DNA of 64,000 nt from NCBI GenBank assembly GCA_023408075.1, contig JAEYKW010000031.1:1-64000 (forward strand). The letters are read 5' to 3'. Shown piece after piece: positions 49,982-57,153 of this stretch. The position numbers and the translations under genes are program-made. The notes beneath the pieces were generated by a model. It did not search any database. It was not told where the DNA came from and was given only the letters and a program-made list of their open reading frames with translations. Positions within the stretch are counted from its first letter, which is position 1, and every line of letters begins with the position of its first letter. This DNA comes from Bacillota bacterium (GTDB lineage: Bacteria > Bacillota > Clostridia > Christensenellales > SZUA-584).

Positions 49982-50860
49982 ATGTCGCAAAGTTTACGTT
50001 ATATTAATCCTAAAAACGCGGCAGTGGTATTTAGTGATGCCCCACCTTTTGTATTTTATAAAATCACAGGAATTGGCCAAATGGACGCGCAGATGATGGC
50101 ATCGGAACCGGCCGGTCTGGACGGTTCCGCGTTTAATGGCTTGTATATATCACATCGCGAAGTCACAGTTACAATGCATATTAAAGGTAACAAACGAAAA
50201 GGCATGTATGAAAACAAGATGAAGCTGTCTGCGGTGATGAGCCCGGAACTCCATAAAAACGGAGCCCTTGGGCGGCTTGAGTACACAAATGACCATGGTT
50301 CCTGGTGGATTCCGGCAGCTGTCAAACGCGGGCCTCAGGGAGCAAGCCGTTCCGGGGATTTTTTAATCAACGAGCAGCTGGTATTTTACTGCCCGTCTCC
50401 CTATTGGCGGGGTTTTGCATATAACCGCTCGCGTATGGCTTACCTTGGTGGCGGCCTTCGTTTTCCGGTAAAGCTTGGTGCTGTTCGATTCGGGGCCCAA
50501 GCGTATAAGGCGTCGTTGTTTAACTTTGGGGATCAACCGTCACCACTTGAAATCAGTATCACCGGGCCCGCAATTGCGCCTCGGATTACCAAGGTTAGCA
50601 CGGGCGAATATATTCTTCTGCGTGAGGATAAAGCGCTCATTGAAGGTGATAGTCTTAATATTAATACGACGCCAGGGAATGTGGCTGTGAGCATACAGCA
50701 TCCTGATGGACGGACGGAAGATGCCATAGGATATATCAATCTAAACAGTAAGCTTTTCCTGCTTGATCCGGGTGAGAATGTGCTGCAATACAACAGCGCC
50801 GACGATAGCCAGACATCGGTCATCCACATGGCCACATTGCCTTGGTTCGGAGGTGTATGA
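49982..50860 (+). CDS. Distal tail (Dit) protein
   Basis: A 292-residue protein directly after the tape measure, the position of the Dit hub that joins tube to tip. Family-like features are the N-terminal FYKITGIGQMDAQMMASEPAG, then REVTVTMHIKGNKRKGMYENKMKL and a C-terminal galectin-like half with FNFGDQPSPLEISITGPA and GDSLNINTTPGNVAV. AAGGAGGT precedes the ATG. The stop overlaps the next start. Confidence 0.85.
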   Translation: MSQSLRYINPKNAAVVFSDAPPFVFYKITGIGQMDAQMMASEPAGLDGSAFNGLYISHREVTVTMHIKGNKRKGMYENKMKLSAVMSPELHKNGALGRLEYTNDHGSWWIPAAVKRGPQGASRSGDFLINEQLVFYCPSPYWRGFAYNRSRMAYLGGGLRFPVKLGAVRFGAQAYKASLFNFGDQPSPLEISITGPAIAPRITKVSTGEYILLREDKALIEGDSLNINTTPGNVAVSIQHPDGRTEDAIGYINLNSKLFLLDPGENVLQYNSADDSQTSVIHMATLPWFGGV

Positions 50861-51966
50861 TGCCCGTATTACGTGCAATGAATGCCTCATTTGAACCGTG
50901 CGGATATTTAGACAGTTCGGCCAGCGTGATATTGGAAAGAAAACTGTATGAGATAGGAACAATTGAGATTCATATTGATCGCGATGCGACAGGGGCTAAT
51001 GTCCTTATGCCGGGCACAATTGTGTTTCTGGATTCACGTCGTGCCGCAATCATCGACTCATACGATAAAGACAAAAACAAAGGCAATAGTATCATGGTTG
51101 CGAAAGGTAAGCAGCTTAAGGATATATGCCGCTATCGGATCACCGTGCCGGGGTTGCTTGAAGACACACAGTTTTTCGGATACGATCGATATCCGGAGCT
51201 TGACGCTCCGGATGCTCCTGCGGAGAGTATTTTTAAGCACTATGCTGACAGACATATGGTTAATCCGGATGATCCAAACCGTGTATACCCCGGGCTGGTT
51301 ATTGGGGAGGATCGGCTGCGCGGCCCGGCTATGCGCTGGCAGAGCCGTTTCGAAGCGCTGACCGCAGTATATAAGGCTATGGGCGAGCAAGCCGGTATGG
51401 GCTACGATGTGTATTTGGACATTGAAAATAATCAATTTATTTTTGATGTGGTTCCGGGTATTGACCGTACATCCAGCAGTGACCACCCGGTTATATTTTC
51501 TACGGAATGGAGCAATGTTTCTAGTCTTAAGTATAGCGAAGATGCCAGTAAATACATGAATACGGCCTATTGCGGCGGAGCTGGAGAGAACGAAGGCCGT
51601 TTGATTCAAACGGTATACGAGGCTGATGTCCCGCGATCTGGGTTTGGCCGGCGTGAGATGTGGATCGACTGTGGGTCCACGGATAGCCTTGATGATCTGA
51701 AATATGAAGGCCAGTATAAGCTGGCTGAAAACGCCTATATTAAAGGTCTTTCAGGGCAGATCATTACAGCGGGTCCGTTTAAGTATCTTCGAGACTGGGA
51801 TCTTGGCGATATTGTGACAACACAAGATGAAGATGACGAACAAGACGCACGGATCACCGGTATCAAAGAAGTTTACGAGCGTGGAAAAACTTTAATTACG
51901 CCGACGCTCGGAAAGCGCAATAAAAATGTATTAGACGAAATAAGAAAAAAAGGAGCGGTGAGATAA
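50860..51966 (+). CDS. Tail-tip protein (ReqiPepy6 Gp37-like, Tal)
   Basis: A 369-residue protein of the 'siphovirus ReqiPepy6 Gp37-like' family, the tail-tip hub below Dit. ASVILERKLYEIGTIEIHI, FLDSRRAAIIDSYD, KGKQLKDICRYRITVPG and the late DWDLGDIVTTQDEDD, ITGIKEVYERGKTLITPTLG are typical. CGGAGG lies 6 bases before the ATG at 50860 (the adjacent ATG at 50857 is too close). There is no C-terminal lytic domain. Confidence 0.85.
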   Translation: MPVLRAMNASFEPCGYLDSSASVILERKLYEIGTIEIHIDRDATGANVLMPGTIVFLDSRRAAIIDSYDKDKNKGNSIMVAKGKQLKDICRYRITVPGLLEDTQFFGYDRYPELDAPDAPAESIFKHYADRHMVNPDDPNRVYPGLVIGEDRLRGPAMRWQSRFEALTAVYKAMGEQAGMGYDVYLDIENNQFIFDVVPGIDRTSSSDHPVIFSTEWSNVSSLKYSEDASKYMNTAYCGGAGENEGRLIQTVYEADVPRSGFGRREMWIDCGSTDSLDDLKYEGQYKLAENAYIKGLSGQIITAGPFKYLRDWDLGDIVTTQDEDDEQDARITGIKEVYERGKTLITPTLGKRNKNVLDEIRKKGAVR

Positions 51967-53073
51967 ATGGCAATTGAACAGAGTCGTTTTTTTGATTACA
52001 CGGAAGATAAGCCCGCCGAATATCAGGCGGACGAGTTCGCAGAGTTTTTCAGGACATTTCTTTCTGACGGCGTACCTGTATTGGGAACAAACCTTCAGAT
52101 TACGGCTAACGACGGAGGCATGTTTGTTAATGCGGATTATGGCGCGGCCATGATTCAGGGATACGGGTACTGGCTTAAAGATGATGATGCGGACATAATG
52201 CAGCTGCCTATCACCGCAGCTGATACTGACAATTCGCGTATTGACCGTGTCGTGCTGCGTCGTGACAAAACCGTATCGGTGGCCAGCATAAGCATGGTTG
52301 TTCTTACAGGAACACCGTCTGCCACGCCTGCGCCTCCGGAATTGACGCGGGCAGGCAACATCTATGAGATATCTCTTGCCCAAGTCCGTGTCGATAAAGG
52401 TGTGCTTTCTATCGCGGCGAATAAGGTGACGGATGAGCGAGCGGATCAAAATGTTTGCGGATATGTAGAAAACCTGTCCGTCCGGGAGCAGATCGCGGCG
52501 CTTTATACTGCACTGGCGGGAAAAGCTGCAGTGGCTCATACACAGACCATAGAAACGATAACCGGGCTCGTCAATACTCTTGAAGGCAAGGCGCTAAAAG
52601 ATCATGATCATGCGCAGAGCAATGTTACAGGGCTTATTGATGCTCTCGCGGGCAAGCTTTCATCTGCGAACGGGACTGTTACGCTTTCAAAACTAAATTC
52701 CGAAGTTTTACAGGCGATACCAAGATTAATAGGTGGAACTGCAATTACAAACGGGCAAGACCTTAATCAGTTAACGACGCCTGGAATGTACGAATGTGCG
52801 CAGAATGAAACGACCGTAACACTTTCGCATTGCCCAGTGACCACTGGTTTTAGAATGACAGTTACGAAGTACCCAAGCGACGTCAACACAATACATCAAC
52901 GTATTACTGATTATTTTTACGGCAATGTGTATGAACGCATCACGATTAACGCTTCGGCGGGTTGGATGCCATGGAAACAGGCCGGAAAAAATCTTGTTTT
53001 GACGGGGACAAGCGCATCGCCGCCATCAGGAAGCTTTCCTGCCGGGACGATTTATATTCAATACCAACCTTAA
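51967..53073 (+). CDS. Tail fibre / receptor-binding protein with pyocin-knob end
   Basis: A 368-residue protein. Residues 1-165 form a baseplate-docking domain (MAIEQSRFFDYTED, DEFAEFFRTFLSDGVPVLG, YGYWLKDDD, RIDRVVLRRDK, KVTDERADQNVCGYV) shared with the second fibre at 53686. The middle has fibre-like repeats with His (ITGLVNTLEGKALKDHDHAQ, VTGLIDALAGKL). Residues from about 240 form a pyocin-knob-type tip (TTPGMYECAQNETTVTLSH, ITDYFYGNVYERITINASAGWMPWKQ). The tip should determine target binding. AAAAGGAGCGG precedes the ATG. Confidence 0.82.
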   Translation: MAIEQSRFFDYTEDKPAEYQADEFAEFFRTFLSDGVPVLGTNLQITANDGGMFVNADYGAAMIQGYGYWLKDDDADIMQLPITAADTDNSRIDRVVLRRDKTVSVASISMVVLTGTPSATPAPPELTRAGNIYEISLAQVRVDKGVLSIAANKVTDERADQNVCGYVENLSVREQIAALYTALAGKAAVAHTQTIETITGLVNTLEGKALKDHDHAQSNVTGLIDALAGKLSSANGTVTLSKLNSEVLQAIPRLIGGTAITNGQDLNQLTTPGMYECAQNETTVTLSHCPVTTGFRMTVTKYPSDVNTIHQRITDYFYGNVYERITINASAGWMPWKQAGKNLVLTGTSASPPSGSFPAGTIYIQYQP

Positions 53074-53085
53074 GAGGTGATTATT

Positions 53086-53460
53086 ATGGCCAATATTGGA
53101 GATCAGTTACCCTATGGCTTTCGAGTCGCTGCCACTGACGGATCGATTAACAAGCCAGGCATTAATCTTATGGTCGCGCCGACGGATGGAAGCATAAACA
53201 AACAAGTGATAGGTATATTTATCGCTCCGGCCTTCGGCGCTATTAATAAGCGCGTTTATATCGGTGGCGGACGGCTTGGAGATGTGGATAATAGCGGTGG
53301 AATCAGTATTTCGGATTATACATACGTGGGACTTCATATTAACGGACAGAGGATACTGACGGCTGAGGAATACTATCGCGCGGACGTCAATCAAGATGGG
53401 GTTATCAACGAAACAGACTTAAATTTGATTCGAGATTATATTATGGGCGGTGGATCTTAG
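53086..53460 (+). CDS. Small dockerin-domain protein in the tail module
   Basis: A 124-residue protein; AGAGGTGAT lies 7 bases before the ATG at 53086. Residues 17-61 hold three 13-16 residue repeats built on DGSINK (TDGSINKPGINLMVAP, TDGSINKQVIGIFIAP, then AFGAINKRVYIGG). Residues 65-120 are a type I dockerin: calcium loops DVDNSGGISISD (66-77) and DVNQDGVINETD (100-111) with the usual helical segments. Dockerins bind cohesins of cellulosomes or extracellular scaffolds. No signal peptide is seen, as for tail proteins. It could be a fibre accessory that docks to a cohesin on the particle or on a target cell. Confidence 0.8.
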   Translation: MANIGDQLPYGFRVAATDGSINKPGINLMVAPTDGSINKQVIGIFIAPAFGAINKRVYIGGGRLGDVDNSGGISISDYTYVGLHINGQRILTAEEYYRADVNQDGVINETDLNLIRDYIMGGGS

Positions 53461-53473
53461 CTTTGAAAGCAGT

Positions 53474-53640
53474 ATGGCACTTATTGAGGGAAGTTATTTC
53501 ACCGGCAAAATAACAGACAAACACTATATGCTTATGGATTAGCAGCATATTGCCGCTGGGTTTTAACGTCAGGCTTGAGGGGACACTCGGAGATTATCTC
53601 CGAGTGTCTGCCGCTGTCGGCGTGAAGTTCTTTGGAAATA
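53474..53640 (+). pseudogene. Decayed copy of the fibre docking domain
   Basis: ATG at 53474 opens MALIEGSYFTGKITDKHYMLMD then a stop. Shifting frame gives LAAYCRWVLTSG, and shifting again gives GTLGDYLRVSAAVGVKFFG. In order, these match MALIEGRYFKGDMTDK, LAAYCRRFLSSG and ELGDNLKVSAGDGMKINIG at the start of the next fibre gene. It is therefore a third fibre cassette of which only a frameshifted 5' end remains. Confidence 0.8.
53583..53607. repeat. Perfect 25-base inverted repeat
   Basis: ACACTCGGAGA (53583-53593), TTA, TCTCCGAGTGT (53597-53607). It lies within the decayed fibre copy and has no T tract, so it is not a terminator. Confidence 0.9.
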
Positions 53641-53685
53641 GAGATACCGTACAGGAATAAGTTGATAATAAAGAGGTGATCAATC

Positions 53686-54585
53686 TTGGCGTTGATAGAA
53701 GGACGCTATTTTAAAGGGGATATGACAGATAAACGATTCGAGGCGGATGGCTTGGCGGCATATTGCCGCCGGTTTTTGTCATCCGGCGTATGGGAATTGG
53801 GCGACAATCTGAAGGTATCCGCTGGCGATGGAATGAAAATAAATATCGGCTATGGGTATGCGCTGATTGGCGGATATCTGTTTGGCGTGGTCGATAACGG
53901 AACAGGCCCGATGCAGCTGACAGTTGAGAATACGGATTCACAGCCGCGCATTGACCGCGTGGTGGGGATTGCCGATACCAACGCGCAGCGAGTATATACA
54001 TATATCAAAAAAGGTATACCAACGGCGAATCCGGAAGCTCCGGCGCTGTCATCCGGAGAGATTAGCCTTGCCCGCATAAATATTGCTGCGGGATCGACTG
54101 AAATCTTATCGTCTGACATTGCCGACGAGCGCGGGGATAACACGGTGTGTGGAGTAGTTAATATATGCGATTCAATAATAGCGCAGGTAAAAACGAAGAT
54201 TTTTGAGATTGGAGATATATTTATATCAGATAATCCAAATTCTCCGGCTATTCGATTTGGTGGTGTATGGACTCGTATAAAGAAACGTTTTATTTTTGGC
54301 GCAGAGGATATGGGTGACACAGCTGGTAATCCATACACTGCTGGCAAGACGGGTGGTTCACTTGATCACGCAATTACAGTTAACGAGATGCCAAGTCATA
54401 GGCATAGACAAACCTTTTCTGGAGCCATATCAAACTCAGGGCCGTTTGGATATGCAACGGATCAAGCGGCCAGAGCGTTCTTTAATGATGGAAGTGTTAT
54501 TTATACAAATTATGAAGGTGGCGGAGCTGCATTCAGTATATTAAATTCATTTGAAGCAGCTTATATCTGGAAGCGAACAGCATAA
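53686..54585 (+). CDS. Second tail fibre protein with Gp10/collar-like end
   Basis: A 299-residue protein starting with TTG at 53686, with AGAGGTGAT 5 bases upstream. Residues 1-160 are the same docking domain as in the first fibre (VWELGDNLKVSAGDG, YGYALIGGYLFG, RIDRVVGIADTN, DIADERGDNTVCGVV). The C-terminal 120 residues are a different module: FGGVWTRIKKRFIFGAEDMG, TGGSLDHAITVNEMPSHRHR and a final FEAAYIWKRTA. This is the pattern of phage baseplate Gp10-C/tail-collar tips. Same base, different tip: an alternative receptor-binding protein. Confidence 0.85.
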   Translation: MALIEGRYFKGDMTDKRFEADGLAAYCRRFLSSGVWELGDNLKVSAGDGMKINIGYGYALIGGYLFGVVDNGTGPMQLTVENTDSQPRIDRVVGIADTNAQRVYTYIKKGIPTANPEAPALSSGEISLARINIAAGSTEILSSDIADERGDNTVCGVVNICDSIIAQVKTKIFEIGDIFISDNPNSPAIRFGGVWTRIKKRFIFGAEDMGDTAGNPYTAGKTGGSLDHAITVNEMPSHRHRQTFSGAISNSGPFGYATDQAARAFFNDGSVIYTNYEGGGAAFSILNSFEAAYIWKRTA

Positions 54586-54597
54586 AGGAGAAGAAAA

Positions 54598-55101
54598 ATG
54601 TATTACGCAATAACAGTTGCCAATGGAATTATTACAGGCCGCCACGAATCAGCAATGCTGATGACTGCTGAGACGTTTTCAGCATCCAAGGCTTTTGCGC
54701 ATCACGACGTTATTTCTATACCGGAGAATGTGAACATAACCGAGGGATTGCCTTTGGCTTCATACAACAATGATTGGACATTAAAACCACTCTCTCAGCG
54801 CGTGGCTGAAGGATTGGTGACGGTGGAGCAAGGTTATACACTTGATGGCGAGGAGATACGCCCGTTGACACAACAGGAGCGCATTGATTATGGACTGGAT
54901 ACGCAACCATCGGATGAATCGCAGATCGAAGATCCGTATATACGAATCATGCAGCTCAAATCGAATCTGGCGGGTACGGATTACAAAATTATAAAGATGT
55001 ATGAATATACATTAATGGGACTCGAAGTTCCCTATGATATTGCTGATATCCATATGGCACGTCAGGTCATACGGGATGAAATCAATGTGCTTGAAGGGTA
55101 A
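54598..55101 (+). CDS. Tail-fibre-adjacent phage protein
   Basis: A 167-residue protein 12 bases after the fibre, with AAAGGAGAAG upstream. The first half is a small beta-rich domain (YYAITVANGIITGRHESA, ISIPENVNITEGLP, YTLDGEEIRPLTQQER). The C-terminal 55 residues form a conserved helical element, IRIMQLKSNLAGTDYKIIKMYEY and MARQVIRDEINVLEG, found in many phage proteins next to fibres. It may be a fibre chaperone or a small baseplate part. Confidence 0.65.
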   Translation: MYYAITVANGIITGRHESAMLMTAETFSASKAFAHHDVISIPENVNITEGLPLASYNNDWTLKPLSQRVAEGLVTVEQGYTLDGEEIRPLTQQERIDYGLDTQPSDESQIEDPYIRIMQLKSNLAGTDYKIIKMYEYTLMGLEVPYDIADIHMARQVIRDEINVLEG

Positions 55102-55147
55102 CTGATGCAGCAAAGCTGACTATAGAAAGATACTTATAACTACGTTC

Positions 55148-55170
55148 AAAAAGGCTTGGAAGCCTTTTTT
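55148..55170 (+). terminator. Terminator between tail and lysis genes
   Basis: AAAAAGGCT (55148-55156) pairs with AGCCTTTTT (55161-55169), continued by further T. It separates structural from lysis genes, yet no promoter is evident downstream, so readthrough is likely. Confidence 0.75.
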
Positions 55171-55195
55171 TCATACAAAGAAAGGAGAAATGTGG

Positions 55196-56269
55196 ATGCC
55201 TGTAAAACTGAAAATATCTGATTTTTTATTGTACTTTGCACCGCATGCCGTTCAGACAAACGGAAAAGCACCTGATAATCCGCCCGCTGGGCAATTCGGC
55301 TATGTGATGGGCGGCGATGGCCGTGTGGCGGATGATACTTACCTGCGTGCGCGGGCAAAGGCATCTTACCCGGATAGCTGGATAGATCATTACGAAGATA
55401 CGCTCAGATGGCTTGGACGCGAGGTCTATGATTGCAATGCAGCCGCCGAAGCTTTCTACAAGCGTGAAGCAGGGATTGATATCAACACAAAAGCACGTTT
55501 GAACTATGCCGGTTGGTGCTCAGTCAAGTCTTCGCCGAAACCGGACTCAACCCTTGCGCGGCTTCCGCAGATGCCCGGAGTTGCTGTGTTCTCAGGCGGA
55601 TCAACAGCAGACGGTATCAGCCATGTCGGATATCTTATAAAAAAATACGGGTCCGGACTTTTGGATTGGTGGGTTCTTGAATTCCGCGGTCGTAATTATG
55701 GCTGCGTGATGACCCGGATTAAAGATCGGGAGTGGCGGTATTGGGGTGTGATGGATAGATACTATGAGTATGACATTGACGCTGCATGGAACCCTAGCGC
55801 TGCCGTGCAGCCCATTATAAAGATACCGGTTTTAGCCGCGCCTGCCGCGAAACTCTCTAAGACTCTCAAATTGGAATACAAGCTTAATGCCGATGCCGTT
55901 CGATTCAGAAAGTGCCCGGATTCATCTTGCGATATTATCCGCATTCTGGATGAAGGCGACGTGGTTGCCTACATCAGCACCAACGGAAAATGGACCAAAG
56001 TACGGTATAAGGGACAAACAGGTTATATCTTCAGCGACTACCTGACCCGCTGTTCCTATATTAAGGGTGCTGAAGTAAAAGCTGTTCAGAATGTTTTGAA
56101 AGCTGCCGGTTATGTCCCGGGCAGTATTGATGGGATATATGGACAAAGAACCGCAGAAGCAGTGGCTGCTTATCAGACGGTGAACCATTTAACGGTTGAT
56201 GCCATCGTTGGCGAGATAACCTGGGCGGCTCTGATGGGCGAGATAGATATCATCGGTAAGAATACATGA
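55196..56269 (+). CDS. Endolysin with NlpC/P60-type, SH3 and PG-binding domains
   Basis: A 357-residue peptidoglycan hydrolase. AAAGGAG lies 8 bases before the ATG at 55196. The N-terminal cysteine-peptidase domain (to about 200) has the Cys in VYDCNAAAEAFYKRE and the His in GISHVGYLIKKYG. An SH3b domain follows at about 225-280 (NADAVRFRKCPDSSCDIIRILDEGD, WTKVRYKGQTGYI). A PG_binding_1 domain ends the protein (AVQNVLKAAGYVPGSIDGIYGQRT). It releases the particles by lysing the producer. Confidence 0.88.
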   Translation: MPVKLKISDFLLYFAPHAVQTNGKAPDNPPAGQFGYVMGGDGRVADDTYLRARAKASYPDSWIDHYEDTLRWLGREVYDCNAAAEAFYKREAGIDINTKARLNYAGWCSVKSSPKPDSTLARLPQMPGVAVFSGGSTADGISHVGYLIKKYGSGLLDWWVLEFRGRNYGCVMTRIKDREWRYWGVMDRYYEYDIDAAWNPSAAVQPIIKIPVLAAPAAKLSKTLKLEYKLNADAVRFRKCPDSSCDIIRILDEGDVVAYISTNGKWTKVRYKGQTGYIFSDYLTRCSYIKGAEVKAVQNVLKAAGYVPGSIDGIYGQRTAEAVAAYQTVNHLTVDAIVGEITWAALMGEIDIIGKNT

Positions 56270-56397
56270 GCGATCTGATAAGTTTTTTCGCGGTTATCGC
56301 GGCGGCATTTGTCAGCTTTGTGGTGGGGCGCTTTTCCATCAGAATTGACTGTGCTGGACATACCCGTGCGGATGGGTATAAAAAAAGGAAAGAGTGA
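56266..56397 (+). CDS. Very small membrane protein of the lysis module
   Basis: A 43-residue protein starting at the ATGA overlap with the endolysin stop. One transmembrane helix (about residues 4-22, ISFFAVIAAAFVSFVVG) is followed by a short basic tail (DGYKKRKE). Size, overlap and place between endolysin and holin suggest a lysis accessory, but no family is recognised. Confidence 0.6.
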   Translation: MSDLISFFAVIAAAFVSFVVGRFSIRIDCAGHTRADGYKKRKE

Positions 56398-56403
56398 TTT
56401 ATT

Positions 56404-56886
56404 ATGAGAAAATTATGCTTTATCTTTGTCTCGATTATCGTTTTTATAATGCTTTCTTCTACGGTCACATTTGCAATGGATAGTGATGGTGAGCCTGTGG
56501 ATAATCCTGCTGTATTAAAGGATGTTTTTGCTGCTGTTGTAATGCTGGCGATATTGATCGAATCGCTTGCTGAGGTTGTTAAGGCGGCGATATACCCTGC
56601 AGTGCTCCCAAAATGGGTATGGTTTATCATAACCTCAACAATCGGTTCTGTATTTTGTATACTGTTCAATGTGAATATGTTTATGGCTTTGGGATTTATG
56701 GGGGGTACTGCCGCCACGCTGTTGAGCCAAACGATAACAGGAATAGCTGTTGGTGCCGGATCCGGGTTTGTGCATGTCCTGCTGGACAGAATCACAGCAG
56801 CAAAAAATTCTGATAAAGCCATTGCGGCTATACAGTCTGCTGCCGACGGTGCTTCGGATACGGCACAGGCCGATAAAAAGATGTGA
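56404..56886 (+). CDS. Holin-like membrane protein
   Basis: A 160-residue protein. An N-terminal hydrophobic segment with a signal-peptide look (about 4-24, ending TFAMDS) is followed by three helices at about 40-65, 75-95 and 98-125 (VFAAVVMLAILIESLAEV, VWFIITSTIGSVFCILF). The C-terminal tail is Ala/Asp/Lys-rich. Position after the endolysin and topology fit a phage holin; the exact family is not recognised. It ends the cassette. Confidence 0.65.
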   Translation: MRKLCFIFVSIIVFIMLSSTVTFAMDSDGEPVDNPAVLKDVFAAVVMLAILIESLAEVVKAAIYPAVLPKWVWFIITSTIGSVFCILFNVNMFMALGFMGGTAATLLSQTITGIAVGAGSGFVHVLLDRITAAKNSDKAIAAIQSAADGASDTAQADKKM

Positions 56887-56926
56887 ATAAGCTAAAAGTT
56901 AAAATATCATATCAAGGGGTTTACTT

Positions 56927-56967
56927 AACACCGCAAACTGACATATACAGTTGGCGGTGTTTTTTTA
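56927..56967 (+). terminator. Terminator of the tail cassette
   Basis: AACACCGC (56927-56934) and AACTG pair with CAGTT and GCGGTGTT, followed by seven T residues. Strong. Confidence 0.9.
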
Positions 56968-57060
56968 TGTCTGTTCATTTAGGCGTACAGGCAGCATCTA
57001 TTCAAGCTGAGGAAATACGAATAATCTTATAAAAACAAACCATTCTCAAAAAATAGTCTA

Positions 57061-57089
57061 TTGTTGATAGCTATAAATTAATGCATAAT
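57061..57089 (+). promoter_or_regulatory. Possible promoter of the two-component operon
   Basis: TTGTTG (57061-57066) and CATAAT (57084-57089) are 17 bp apart, 65 bases before the response-regulator start. Confidence 0.35.
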
Positions 57090-57153
57090 ATATGGGGAGT
57101 TATGCATATCAAAATTTAAAGACGGATACATCTTTAAGAAAGGAAGATCAACT

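Larger units (their letters stand above)
41033..56967 (+). mobile_element. Phage-tail-like (F-type tailocin-like) cassette
   Basis: A continuous block of phage-derived genes: cleavable repressor, Mor-like regulator, NusG paralogue, tail terminator, tail tube, frameshifted chaperone, tape measure, distal tail, tail-tip, two fibre genes, endolysin and holin-like proteins. No integrase, transposase, replication, terminase, portal, protease or capsid gene is present between the flanking chromosomal operons. This gene content is what defines non-contractile (F-type) tail bacteriocins. A decayed prophage with a deleted head module is the alternative. The orderly operon and intact tail reading frames favour retention for use. 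Confidence 0.75.
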
